Shown here: positions 10,544 through 21,670 of the stretch, piece by piece | How positions within the stretch are numbered: position 1 is the stretch's first letter | How the letters are laid out: the number at the start of each line of letters is the position of its first letter | From: Argyresthia goedartella | Taxonomy: Eukaryota; Arthropoda; Insecta; Lepidoptera; Argyresthiidae | Assembly: GCA_949825045.1 (NCBI GenBank) | Contig: OX463827.1 | Span: 1,138,501 to 1,202,500, forward strand | Direction of reading: 5' to 3' | DNA length: 64,000 bases | The notes under the pieces: generated by a model | Told to the model about the DNA's origin: nothing | Database searches by the model: none | The model's input: the letters and a program-made list of their open reading frames with translations, nothing else | Made by a program: the position numbers and the translations under genes

Positions 10544-12060
10544 AGAAAAAAAACGTAATATAGATCGCATACGATCTATATATGTAGTTCACTTAATAAT
10601 AAAGGGAGCACTAAGTCCCATGTTCACATACTATAGGTATTACTATATAGGTAGATAGATCATAAGTTGGTTAGGTACGTTAAATTTTGTATGTTCTTAG
10701 GCCTAGTTTCTTAATAAGTTTATCCTCGTTGTCATATTCTGAGGTAATATAGGTACCAATATAACTTGAGTCCGTTCACTTCAAAATACTTATAGCCAGG
10801 TCTTAAATTTCCTCCTCTACTGCGGTCTATCGGGCTATTAAGTCCAGCTCGGAGAGTCTCCGTCTGAGTCTGACTAGCCCCTAAGCACCCGCATCTCCTC
10901 AAGAATCGCCTAAAACATTCAGCCGCACTAGTACAAGTCGAGTGTGAAGATGACGTCATCACTCGTGGACTGACGTCAATGAAGCTCTTCAAATGGTAAG
11001 TAAAGTAGGGGAATGAAAGCTAATAAGTAGTTGTGTCGCTTCTCTTCGTAAACATGCTTTATTATTATTATATACTTTCATTCTTGATGCGTCTGTAAAG
11101 ATATGGAGCACCTCCTTTTCGCCGCCTTTTTTATGAGAAGCTTATAACCTCGTTACGTTACCTACCCAGATAGCATTCATCAACCGGATGCTTAGATCAT
11201 GGTCGAATGCTCTAAGCCCGGATGTAACATAAAACTGTAGTTTCATGATGTATGATGAAAAACTTCCAATAGTAGTTATTGAAGCGCAAACATCGTTTTG
11301 CTATCCTATAGAAAGCAGCTTAGTTCTTGGTATCCCACAAAAGTAAAGGTCGTAAACATTTCCTCATAAATCTTACCGGTTATTGTAAAAGTTTTTCGGA
11401 ATTTAATCTCCTATCAACTCGTAAAATATTTATACACCTTTGAGTTACAATCGGGATCCGCCATTTGATTTCTAAAAACAGACAATGTTCCTATCACATG
11501 CACTTGGTTTGCTGAAAAATATATCGTGTTACAACATTGTTATAAAATATGAGTTTTCCTATATTTTTGTTATAAATAAATAGGAAAAGTGCAAGTATAT
11601 TTTTACTGCAAAATGTAAACCGAAAACATAAAATCTATAAATAAAATTAAAAATTACTCATTATACAAGAAAAAGAAGAAAAAAAAGTTATGAAATGAAT
11701 CCGCCAAACTGAAAAAACATTTATTAAAATAAACCGCTCCCCAAGAAACTGCCGCACCAAAGGTGCGTATTACACATTTATAAGTTATAAATTACAAGCG
11801 TTCCGAGAAAGATTCTCTACAAACTGGCAGATTTCTAATAACAGCCTGCTCATTCTGACGGCTTGTTTAACAACGCTACGTGACGTCATTAAACCATTAA
11901 CCACTATAGCAATAAACTGGAAACGTGTTGAATCTCAACCCGGCTGCACTGATAGCACCCCTCACATCTAGACAAGCTACACTATCACGTAACCCTAAAT
12001 GGACTTATCATAGAGACTAAATCATGCTGGAATGATGTAGCTTTCCTTGAGCGCGCTGGC
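10544..12060. other. Stretch with no confident gene, copy 1
   Basis: It holds an 86-codon minus-strand ORF (10732-10992) that is identical in copy 2. It has no recognisable domain, and identity is expected at this level of divergence, so I do not call it a gene. TGACGTCA occurs at 10951, 10971 and 11881. An ATG at 10979 is followed after 17 coding bases by a donor-like GTAAGT. The rest is AT-rich. Confidence 0.5.
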
Positions 12061-12066
12061 AGTAGT

Positions 12067-12175
12067 ATTTGCATGCGGGCGTGGCCTGCAGGAGCGAGCG
12101 CAGCCGCTCTGTCTCTGCGAGCACGGAGGTTGAATATTTATAACCTCGACGGCACCAAAGAGGATATCAGCTCAG
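12067..12175 (+). promoter_or_regulatory. Candidate RNA polymerase II core promoter, copy 1
   Basis: In order: octamer ATTTGCAT (12067-12074), GC/KLF-type GGGCGTGGC (12077-12085), TATTTATAA (12135-12143) and TCAGCTCAG (12167-12175), which resembles the arthropod TCAGT initiator. The TATA-to-initiator distance is about 34 nt from the first T. The order and spacing match a plus-strand promoter, and all elements are kept in copy 2 (50941-51049). No downstream exon could be identified, so it may serve a distant or non-coding transcript. Confidence 0.35.
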
Positions 12176-12180
12176 CGAGC

Positions 12181-13941
12181 ACGATCTATGATGCACTTAC
12201 AATCGGCTATGGTTACAAACTTGCAATGATGAAGTGAATTGATAGCTTGACCGTTGAGTGTTATCAGCTGAACGATCTATTTTCAAAAGACGATTATAAC
12301 CTTTAATCGAGCCTGAGCGTGCCGAATTTTCCACTGGTTTTCGAATGTATTAGGTTGAGAATTTAGTGGTAATATCCCCTTGCCTTATTAAGGATTTCCT
12401 GCTAAAAGATGAACGGTGGATGAAAGTAGGTAGCAAAACAAAGCTGTGCAGTGACAGTGTCTGCTTGTGAGGGTACACAAAGGATAAGGACGTTGAACTG
12501 TTGTTGGGTTTGTTTGTACAAATCCCTTTATTTAATTTGAAAGCCCGCATCGTCACGTTAACTTTGTTTCATGTCCGAGTACAGCAAAACAACAGCATGT
12601 ACTTACTTACTGTGTGAAGTGTGTTGATGGGATATACATATATATATCGTTTCTTATGAGTAGTAAAGCTTCACGTATGGTACTGTAGGGATCTAAGCAC
12701 TATACGATCACTGCCTATACTTGAATTTGCTAGCCCTACCGATTAGGTATATTAGGTAAAGACTTTTATATATGAATTTGATCTTTTATTTTTGAATATA
12801 TGGTTACACTTTGTATAAAAGGGATCCAACTGGCTCGATAGCCATTACGGTAATCCTCACTATTCACTATATAATTTAGCTCAGTCGCAGGCCGAAACCT
12901 AAGGTGAAGTGTGTCACATTGACTTCTCACATCCAAGCCTCTTTCTTTTTAAAACTATAAAATAAGTAACAGTGTCAAAGTGAACACCCACTCTGAAGAG
13001 GCCCGTATACAATATAATCGCATAAGCAAATATCGAACCTTACAGTACCCTATGTTGTTGACCAAAATCATAACTAATGTATATCTAAAAATTTAAAAAG
13101 TAGGATAGTTTCGAAATAATATTTCAGGCATTTTCCATCAATTCTTGACTGAATTCGTTCCCTAACTACAAGTTTATGTACGAGTATAATAAAGTTTAGC
13201 TTATAATATGTTCTCCTATAACATACATAAGGACCTATGTATGCAACTACTAAAATTCATACCTTTGAAGTATATTTAACTTTCATAATGGCTCTACACT
13301 GACTTCTACCACGAGAACGTCAGAACATCCACTTACGTTCTTGCCGTTTCAAATGAACGTTTTTGCTGCTCGTATTATACGCCCAAAGGTTGATGCCAGA
13401 AAACAAGCGAGATTTTTACTTGAGAAACTTTATCCTTAATCTACACTTTCAAGATACCTACTTATCACTAGTTATTGCCGAGAAAATATTGCTCTTTTGT
13501 CAATAACGAAGTTGTTTGTGGGTCGGAGGGTTGGCATTAAAAGGTCTTAAATCTGCCTTGTGACTGGGTGGTTTGATATCCGTGATTAGACAGTCGAACC
13601 ACAAGTTTTTTTTTAGGTACGACTTTATATCTTGCCCTCTCAACGTTGAACCACCAGGAAAACGAAATCCTCGTGGTACGGATTCGGTAGGTAGTCAAAT
13701 CTACATTTTAAGATGTCATCGATGTCATGGCACAGCCACGAAATCGATGACGTCGGTGACGGGGATAGGATTGAAAAAGACGTTCAATGATGTGTAGTAA
13801 GCTATGACACGTAAATACATTGTCTAATTTAGAAAATAATTAAGAAGCTTATGTTATAATAATGAAATCTTTATATCGTCCATCACCTATTTTATTTCTA
13901 TTTTTTACTTTTCACCAAAATATAGCAGTGTATTATAGATA
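12181..13941. other. Stretch with no gene, copy 1
   Basis: No ORF with recognisable content. It contains an imperfect inverted repeat, gatgtcatcgat / atcgatgacgtc, near 13711-13755, and otherwise AT-rich sequence that is repeated in copy 2. Confidence 0.55.
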
Positions 13942-13948
13942 CTACACA

Positions 13949-13997
<49 letters not shown>

Positions 13998-14024
13998 ACA
14001 CACACTCACACACGCACGCACACA
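13942..14024 (+). repeat. (CA)n microsatellite, copy 1
   Basis: A nearly uninterrupted CA dinucleotide tract with occasional TA, TC and GC interruptions. The Thr-His ORF that runs through it is not a gene. The copy 2 tract (52819-52904) differs slightly in length, as expected of a microsatellite. Confidence 0.95.
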
Positions 14025-15188
14025 TGCTATCACTACACGCACAAACTCACACGCGCACTCATATCCGCAAATATCAAAACGTAAACGTAAAAATGTGTAT
14101 TTAATATCTTGTAAATTATGTACCTTCCCACTTTTTTTATATTCACGTTCACCAAAACGTAGTAGCAAATACCCATTGTTTTAAAAAAAAAAACATCTCT
14201 GTATCTCGAGAGGTGGAGGCCAGGGGATCCATGGCACGGGGTTTTACCTATTTTGGATTCCTGACTCCCACTGCTTCTTAGACTGCATGATTACTAGTTT
14301 GACCTACCTACTATACCTACAATATGTATTGTGTTCTTGGGAGAAAATAAATAAATTTTTCATTGATTCAATTTTTCATTCATTCATTTCATTTCATTCA
14401 TTCATTCAATTTCGTTCTGAGTTTCTGAGAGAAAAAAACGGGTAACTGTACTGAGCTGATGGGAAACACGACGAGTCTATGATTGATTATGATAATGATG
14501 AACAAGCGGAGTGGGGATCAAATTGCATGTTGGTAAGTTGTTTGTTATCTCCGTTGCCATCACCGTCGTCCACCATGGCAGGGCCGCCACAACATTTAAA
14601 ATCAACCTCTAAAAATCGCTCCATATTCAAAATCATAGCCTCTCCGTGCACTATGTCCTCCATGATGCATCGTTGTGTAACTTTTAACGAGCTTGTATGA
14701 TCTCTCGAGCTCACAGCGCAGCCACGCCCAGTCCAGGACCACTCTCAGACGCCGATTTATTCATGCCGCTTAGTTCCCGCTTGCTCAGCCACTTTGCTAG
14801 CGGCATGCAGCTACGTGCTGCTAGCAAAATGGCGGTCCAATGATAATGACGCGATCAACGGTCCACTTTAGGTCAACTATGTCAAATCCCTTAATAAGCA
14901 TGCTTATACCTTATTAAGAGATGTTTTCATTGCTTTTGAATTTATGACCAAGTCATTATAAATTAGAAATTTGGTGGAAATTGATGTCCCCGGGCCTTAT
15001 TATAAATAATTTGGCGGTGAAGAATATAACTTTAGGCAAGTAATGGATAAAATAAGGTAATAGTCAGAGATAAGTCACTTATGAAGTTCTACCCTCATCC
15101 GTTATTCGATCAGGAATAAGATGATATGTTAGCTAACAAAAATATTGATATATTAAACCTCGCTTGCAATCTTAATCTGGTGCCGATG
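14025..15188. other. Stretch with no gene; (ATTC)n and an inverted repeat
   Basis: An ATTC/ATTT-rich tetranucleotide tract lies at 14360-14412. Overlapping 73-75 codon ORFs at 14479-14714 are on opposite strands, conserved only because of the duplication, and have no recognisable domain. Near 14798-14832 'ttgctagc' and 'gctagcaa' form an inverted repeat next to AAAATGGCGG, which resembles a YY1 site. No gene can be supported. Confidence 0.5.
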
Positions 15189-16770
15189 CAAGTTCAAGTT
15201 CAAGTTCAAAGATTTTTATTCAAAATAGCACAAAATTTTAGACTTAATGAACGCCATAACATAATCAAGCAAGCATAATAAAACATTAGGTAGGTGCGTT
15301 ATTATTAGTATATAATATATAGGGTGCAATAAACTGGTTTAATGCCAGATGTCAGTGTCTTGTAAAAAGTCATTATTTTTGTAGTATGACTTTGTGCACA
15401 AAGTGTGCTTTACTCATTTTTTGAATCGAGCTTCAGTTAAGTTTTGTATTTCTTGTGGAAGTTTATTTTAGAAGCGTATACAGTTCCCATAACAGAACTA
15501 CTAACTTTTGTGAGTCTGAACATTGGAAAAGAAAGCTTATGTTTATTTCTAGTTTACACTTTGTGGTGGCTATCAATGGTTTTAAAGCTACTGAAATTTT
15601 TCCTCACAAACTTTATGTTTTTATAGATATATTGCCTTGCAACTGTTAAGATGTTGGTTTCTTTGAAGAAATCTGTCAGAGACTCTCTACTACCTAGCTT
15701 ATAAATAAATCGGATCGTTCTCTTCTGAAAAATGACGATGGTCTCAATGTCAGCAGCCCGACTTCATAGTAGCATGACGTAGGACATAATGCTATGGAAA
15801 TAACTAAAATATACAAGCCTAGCAGTCGCAACGTCAGTCAATTCTCTGATTTTGCATTTTGCATTTTTGGGTTTGACAGTACAGAGGTTAACTGCATATA
15901 CTGCGGAGCTAAGTCTATGTGCTAATTTTACAATATGGGGACCCCACTGTATTTTGACATCCATAGTGATACCGAGAAATACAGTTTCATCTGCAAGTTT
16001 TTCTTTCCCCGATACAATGTTACTCTCAACTTGCCTTACATTACAATTCAGAAGCAAGTTATTGGCAGTAAACCAGTCTATTACTCGAGAGCATTATTTG
16101 TTTCCGGTGAGGTATTTTCTTGCCTTCTAATTTAAAAAATTAATGACGTGTCATCATCATCATGAATGGCAAATCATTTACATACACGAGGAAAAGGAAC
16201 GGACCCAGAATAGATCCCTGTGGGACTCCCATCTTCACCTGAGAACCCGACGATTTTGTCCTATTATTGTCAGCTTTTTGAACCCTCCCTTCTAAATACG
16301 ATCTCATAAGCTTAGAGCTATTGCCTTTTATGCCGTAGTGTTTTCGCTTTAAGAGCAATGATTCGAGGTCTACAAAGACAAATTCCTTGGACAGGTCACA
16401 AAAAACAGCTATAGCGTCCTTACGATCTTCCCACGTATTAAAAATATGTTTAACTAACATGAACCAGCACCTGTTGTCGACCACCCTTTTGTAAATCTAA
16501 ACTGCTGGCTAAGGAGAATTTGATGCGCATTGAAATGCGCCAGCAACTGACCCAATATAATCTTCTCAAATATTTTACTCAATGCGGGTAGAACCGAGAT
16601 GATCTTTTTGGGGTCAAATTTGTGTGGTCATCCCTATCGCCGCTTCTAATTAAAGGTACTAGCCTGCTGTGTTTCACGAGATCAGGGAAAGTACTCTCAT
16701 CTACACATTTATTGAAGATTTTAGCTAAATGTGGGGTAAGTTCGTCTATCACAGAGCTAATCATTTTACT
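15189..16770 (-). pseudogene. Decayed CR1/Jockey-type LINE (RT and 3' end), copy 1
   Basis: Reverse transcriptase remnant read on the minus strand. The N-terminal RT part (HLAKIFNKCVDESTFPDLVK) is at 16764-16579. The middle, with DAIAVFCDLSKEF and GVPQGSILGPFLF, is at 16484-16140. The thumb-like C-terminal part (FLGITMDVKIQWGPHI, ARLVYFSYFHSIMSY) is at 16057-15764. Frames change between the parts and the FADD catalytic box is gone, replaced by a run of Met codons. The 3' UTR runs to 15189 and ends in tandem TTGAAC units, the 3' tail. No 5' part is present. It is dead, with the same lesions in copy 2. Confidence 0.85.
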
Positions 16771-17123
16771 GAGATGCCCAAAGATCCTCGGTTTTTTTTT
16801 AATTCAACAACTTGGATGCTTTAATTATGCCATAAGGTTCAATATATGCGAATGAGAAATCTTGATTGCAGTTTGGAACATTGTCTTTTATAAAATGATG
16901 CAGCAAGATCTGGAGACGAGTTTAAAGAAGCTTTAGTAACAATAGGAACATTTGTAAATAACTATTCACAGCTTATGTTTTAATTGTTATTCGTTGTGTT
17001 CTCAACGTACACTATGAATATATGATAAAAAGATGAATAATTAATGAATAAAACATTATATACAGATATTTATATTTACACTAGGCATTGCCCGCGGCTT
17101 CACCCACATGGAGTTCCCTTCAG
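16771..17123. other. Short stretch with no gene
   Basis: AT-rich. Near 17090 it contains the widespread insect repeat motif 'cattgcccgcggcttcaccc', which marks a dispersed repeat into which the MULE-like element appears to be inserted. Confidence 0.5.
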
Positions 17124-18000
17124 ACCGTTTCGTAGCCAGCTTTCGGAGCCAGCTACCGTATGGGACTTTAAAATCCGGTTTGGGGACGAAATGACACTTA
17201 TTTTTACCGTTTCGTAGCCAGCTTTTGGAATAAGCTATCGTGTGGGAAGTTAAAATCCCGTTTACTATCTGGATACGAAATTAGATAATCTAAAATGTAT
17301 TATGTCGCATAAATAGTCTTCATTCAACATTAAGTTTCAAACAAAAAACCCAAAGAGACTTATTATATCGATTTAATGACCAGTTGTAATTATACCGTTA
17401 TTCATATCATTAATGGTAATATCAATTGACTCAAGTTCTTCGTATTCTTTTGTCTTTAAAATTTGAATCAACCCTTTATCCATGTCTGTGTAAGCCACTT
17501 TAAATCTTTATCTTTAAAATCTCTGGAAATTTTGGAATTTTTCGACCAACGAAGCGATTAATTCTTGAATGCCAGCCTTCTAAATTACTAATTGTCCTAA
17601 AATCTTCTCCTTGGCAGCACCACACCTTCATAAATACGTCGTTTTTCATTCACTGTTTATAAAAAAAAGTTAAATTTGTTTTTCTCCGTCGTTGCCTGAG
17701 TTCAGTTTAATATATATTGGAACCCTTCATATAAAGCACACCGTGCTACATGTCTTCGGCCTACTCTTAATTTAAGTTTTAGCTCTCGTAGTTTCTTCCA
17801 AAGATTTAAATTAAGGTGAAACGAACAGCCTTTATTGACAATATCTGGAAATATAATAGTGAATTCTTTAATTCCAGAGCTTTCGAAGTCTAAAGTTATT
17901 TTTCTCAAACATGCTTGGAAATGTGAGCATTATTGTGACAACCTACTTTGAGATAATGAGAGATAGTAGCACTGGCTACGAAACTGGCTACGAAACGGTA
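17124..18000 (-). mobile_element. MULE (Mutator-like) element remnant, copy 1
   Basis: The motif accgtttcgtagccag occurs at 17124-17139 and 17206-17221 on the left. Its reverse complement ctggctacgaaac(ggt) occurs twice at 17972-17999 on the right, so the element has doubled subterminal inverted repeats. A transposase fragment lies between them on the minus strand. Target duplications were not resolved. Confidence 0.6.
17470..17908 (-). pseudogene. MULE transposase fragment
   Basis: The minus-strand frame 17908-17702 reads a DFE...FP.....GC.FHL.....W segment (NKGCSFHLNLNLWKKLREL), the hallmark of the MULE DDE domain with its conserved Cys/His. Downstream, in another frame (about 17640-17500), come RTISNLEGWHSRINRF and GRKIPKFPEIL, matching the region that follows the catalytic core in insect MULE proteins. 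The last catalytic Glu may be the E of LEGWH. Frameshifts and the missing N-terminus (FLYWCH or other finger) make it non-functional. Copy 2 has a further stop. Confidence 0.6.
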
Positions 18001-18059
18001 TGTGTAAAAATGGCCAAGCCATAAGAATACAGACTTTTCCTCTTATTTTAATTTCTTGT

Positions 18060-18560
18060 TTGTACCCTGTATGTATGTATGTATTTACGACAGGGCCATA
18101 TCAATGACGGGGAGAGTATTTACACCACCTACCCTTTTTCTCTCCTCTGGGCAATTGCAAAAATAAGCTGTCAGTGACATCTCATATCTAGAAACTACCT
18201 ATGTGCCACATCTTCACGGGTAAATGGTTTCTGACTTTCATACAAACTCTCACGTCCCATTTCCCCCCTTGTGGGGGCAAGTTTGTATAAAACTTTCACT
18301 GAACTGAAGTCTCACATCTATAAACTACCTATCTGCCAAATTTCCGATCCATAGGTCAATTTTTTTTTCATACAAATGTTTACTCCCATTTCACCCCCTT
18401 AGGGGATACATTTCACCAAATGATACCCTACGCTATGTAAGGTACCCATGTACAACGTTTTATGACTCTAGCTCCACCACTGCGCTTTGTCTGTTAGTCA
18501 GACAAACAGCTTGTCATAAAGTAGATTTATTTTGTATATTTATTGTGAAGGTTTAATAAA
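18060..18560 (+). repeat. LINE 3'-UTR-type dispersed repeat
   Basis: Paired blocks 'ctcatatctagaaactacctatg' and 'ctcacatctataaactacctatc', each followed by CCCATTT and C-runs, resemble 3' regions of insect RTE/CR1-like elements. The segment ends in a (TTCTA)n-like tract after AATAAAA near 18555. There is no coding sequence. Duplicated around 56940-57440. Confidence 0.5.
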
Positions 18561-19370
18561 ATGTACTTTCTATTCTATTCTATTTCCTGTTTTGTTCTAA
18601 CTTATTCTACCTGATTTATATCGAGTAACAAGATATGTCTTTATTATCTCCAATCATTTTTCAGTAACACATTGCCTAAGTCATTGTCTGCACGAACACT
18701 GTAAAACTTTAAATTCTGCCTGTCAGAGCACAAGAGAATTCAAGAGACTAAAGTATTTTGTTTTGCATGCCGTGTCTTAGAATCCCGGCCGAGAAAACAT
18801 CTGGGCCCTGAACTAATGTATGTTACTGTATGTAAACATTAATGTCTGTTCAACGAACAGCGGCAAAGCTTGTGGAACAGGTGAGGGTCGCTGAATAAAG
18901 AGGGCGATACATAAACAAGAGTCGTTAGCTGACGAGCGCGTTACCACGCCGGGCACGTACCTGTCTCCGCTGTAGAGCGCGGCACGCCCGCACGGTGACG
19001 TCACCGTTGAGCTAACACGCCGGTGAGGCGCCAGAACGGAGACACCAACCTTGTGCTTACACTCCTGCAGAAGTACAGGGGCTCAATTCTCTTATGGGAA
19101 AGGCATAGCAATAGCATATACATTACTCCGAAGGGCGCAAAATTCTGTATTTGGTAGTCAGTATCCAAACAAAATAGGCGGCACTGAGAAGTAAAATACG
19201 GGATTTTGCGCCCTTGGGAACAATCAATATGCTATATCTATGAGTTTTCCATGACAGAATAGCGCCACAGGTTTAGGGCAACTTTTCATGTATCGTGTAC
19301 GGTTTTCATAAAACTATAAAATACCGCGCTTCGGGCGGAGGGCGGTGACACACACCCTGGAGGGGGGCAG
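18561..19370. other. Stretch with no gene
   Basis: It holds a CpG-rich patch at 18880-19030 with TGACGTCA at 18996-19003, in the sequence cacggtgacgtcaccg (itself nearly palindromic). No exon is recognisable. Confidence 0.5.
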
Positions 19371-19470
19371 TGTATATACTAACATAAAAAAAAACATTTA
19401 CACTGATTTTGGCCCCACACTACCCTGTGTCGTGGGAACCAGAAACAATGACATCACATACTTAAAAACA
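19371..19470 (-). repeat. SINE body fragment
   Basis: The sequence 'accctgtgtcgtgggaacc' and the following 'atgacatcacata' match the body of the SINE at 26985-27185 ('accctgtctcgtgggaaag' ... 'tgacgtcacata'). It is a truncated copy without the tRNA-like head. Confidence 0.55.
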
Positions 19471-19738
19471 TACAATACCTTTTTTTCGTTATGCCCAGTC
19501 TATAGATAGATAGACTTCCACTTCTTTCTTTCACTTCCCTTCCCTCTATAACCTATATTTCCTGATGGATAAAAGAACTGCAATAATTTTGCTAATTATT
19601 CCATGAAAGTTTGTATTATTGGTAGTCAAGAACGGCAAGGTTACTGCCTGTTAGGCAGGTTCCAACTTAAAAAAGCCGTGTTATATTTAAGTTTCATTTT
19701 AACTGTACTTAGCGGCTATCAAAAGTCTAGTGCAAGTG

Positions 19739-19775
19739 CATGGTCTTAAACCGTAACATAAGGTTTAAGACCATG
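19739..19775. repeat. Perfect 14-bp hairpin near the duplication edge
   Basis: Arms catggtcttaaacc / ggtttaagaccatg with a 9-nt loop. Identical in copy 2 at 58613-58649. Confidence 0.85.
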
Positions 19776-19831
19776 TATTGTTATGTGTGATTATCAGCAT
19801 TATTGTGTTTCCCAATCTTGAGATGTTTGCG

Positions 19832-19865
19832 TTTGTAGTTGTGTTTCTTGAAACACAACTACAAA
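19832..19865. repeat. 16-bp perfect palindrome at the duplication breakpoint
   Basis: tttgtagttgtgtttc (19832-19847), TT, then the exact reverse complement (19850-19865). The left arm belongs to the duplicated unit. Most of the right arm belongs to the LINE RT gene, where it encodes the Asp-Ala-Phe-Val-Val-Val-Phe segment. Homology with copy 2 ends at 19853, inside the right arm. Confidence 0.9.
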
Positions 19866-21669
19866 TGCATCTTGTGACTCTTCCCAGGCATCAAAAATAC
19901 TTTCAATGAACTGAATTCCGGCATCTGTTGTTGAACGACCGCGAGTGAATCCAAACTGTTTGTTATGCATTAGCTTATTTGATTCAAAATGATGTAATAG
20001 CTGTGATAAGACTAATTTCTAAAAAATTTTACTAAAAGTTGGTAGTATTGATATAGGTCTGAAATTGGTGGGGTCTTGAGTACTACCTGCTTTGAAGAGG
20101 GGAATTATCTTAATTTGTTTCATTAAATCAGGAAATTCACCGCAGTCTATACAATTGTTGAAAATGACCGCTAGGTCAGGTGCAATTAATTCGATCAGGG
20201 ATTTAACGACGTGAACAGAGAGTCCCCAAAGATCATTCGTTTTCTTAACATTTATCAATTTAAATGCCTTTACGACATCTGAACTTGTGACGTGCTTAAA
20301 ATTCAAGTATGAAGCACACTCTGAGACATTATCTTTTAATATTGCAACAGCAGACAAAGGTGACGAATTTAAATACTTAGTCATGGAAGCCGGTGCATTA
20401 GTAAAAAACGATTCAAATTCAGTTGCAACTTCGAAGCTAGAACTCGTAAGCTGTCCATTGATTTTTAGTTCGTAATCGTGACTCGCTTTTTTACTACGAC
20501 CGGCTTCCTCATTAATTATTTTCCAAGTCGTTTTTATAACATCGGAACTATTCTTAATTTTACTACTCAGAAAATTACGTTTAGCTGTATGACAGTCTAA
20601 TTTAAATTGTTTGGAGAACTGTTTGACTTGTTCTTTAAATTCGTCACTCATGTTGAACCGTCGTTCCTCATACAATGCATACAATGCTTGCCTGCGTTTA
20701 TGCAACTCTGCAGTAGCCCACGTACTAAAGTCGTTTGAACCACTAACCACAACCGATTTTGAAGTGAATATCGCGCTGTACTGTTTCATAAAGGTTTCAA
20801 AGAATAAGTTATACATTATATTAGGAGACTGTTCAGCAGCCAAAAACGGTAGTTCCTGGGCTAAAGAGTATCTCATTCTTTCTAACCGGTCAGCAGTTAT
20901 TGGCACAAACGAAATTTTCTTTTTAATGACAGTTTCTCTAATAGAATCAAATTGAAATAATTGACCTAAATGATCTGAATCCAATTCACTGATAACACTT
21001 TTACTGATTGGAATAACATCAGTAAAAATGTTGTCAATGCATGTAGCACTAGTAGCAGTCACTCTTGTTGGCTCCATAAATAAATGGCTAAGCCTAAATG
21101 ATGAGAAAAGATTTATCAATCTTACGCTGAGAGTAGTTCTTTCTAACAGATTAACATTAAAGTCACCACATATAATTAATCGTTTCGTACTGTATGATGA
21201 AATAGTTAGGACGGATTCCATTATTTTCTCGAACATTTCAAAGTCGCTCAAGGGTGGCCTATAGACACATATAACGATGAACTGTTCTAATTCCACAGCT
21301 GCAAGTTCTATAGTTCGTTTAACAGATAAGGAAACAATGTCCTTACGTTCCTTGAATTTCATATGATTGTTTAGTATGATTAATGCCCCACCATGTATTG
21401 AATTAAGTCTGGTGAACGAACTACCAACCTGGTGATCTTTAAAGCTAAACATAATTTCACTAATAGTTAACCAGTGCTCTGTTATGCACAAACTGACAAT
21501 TTTATTACAATTTAAAAATAACTCTATTTGTAGATCTTTGCCTCTAATACATTGAATATTCTGATGAACCAGGCTTATATACTTAGCATGTGAGCTTCCC
21601 TTATTCTTAGGGTTTTCTAATATACTAGAACATATGTTGCCAGAGCCTGGGTCCTCTGTTGTCTTATGA
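19854..21669 (-). pseudogene. LINE ORF2: APE endonuclease plus N-terminal RT, truncated
   Basis: This protein nicks the target and starts target-primed reverse transcription. The 490-codon frame (21491-20019) shows an APE-type endonuclease with CITEHWL (2-8), YRPP (77-80), GDFNVN (109-114), CIDNIFTD (151-158) and SDHLGQ (172-177). From about residue 420 the start of the RT follows, up to FRPISILPTFSKIF. The frame is open upstream to about 21669 (LVHQNIQCI). After a TAG at 20019-20021 the same frame continues through GFTRGRSTTDAG to DAFVVVF, where it is cut at 19854. The catalytic FADD box and all later RT are missing, so it is inactive. ORF1 lies directly upstream. Confidence 0.9.
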
Positions 21670-21670
21670 A

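Larger units (their letters stand above)
1..19853 (+). repeat. Long direct duplication, copy 1 (left end cut by window)
   Basis: This segment aligns base for base with 37232-58727 in the same orientation and the same order of elements. The offset is 37231 at the left edge and 38874 at the right. The difference is explained almost entirely by the two insertions private to copy 2 (39100-39746 and 46070-47046) plus a 19-nt insertion near 41140. The right boundary is sharp: after 'cttgaaa' ending at 19853 this copy runs into LINE sequence, whereas copy 2 continues into unrelated sequence. Divergence by eye is about 1-2%. It may be a segmental duplication or two haplotypes assembled in tandem. Confidence 0.95.

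Noticed and set aside
10732..10992. Conserved 86-residue gene, identical in both copies
   Set aside because: The two copies are too similar overall for identity to mean selection, and there is no recognisable domain or splice context on that strand.
13862..14104. His/Thr-rich protein ORF
   Set aside because: It is a translation of the (CA)n microsatellite, with a different frame outcome in the duplicate.
14479..14714. Small gene on either strand
   Set aside because: Overlapping ORFs of similar length on both strands, no domain, and conservation explained by the duplication.
15444..15649. Two overlapping hydrophobic small ORFs
   Set aside because: They lie antisense to the 3' UTR of the decayed LINE and have no start context or domain.
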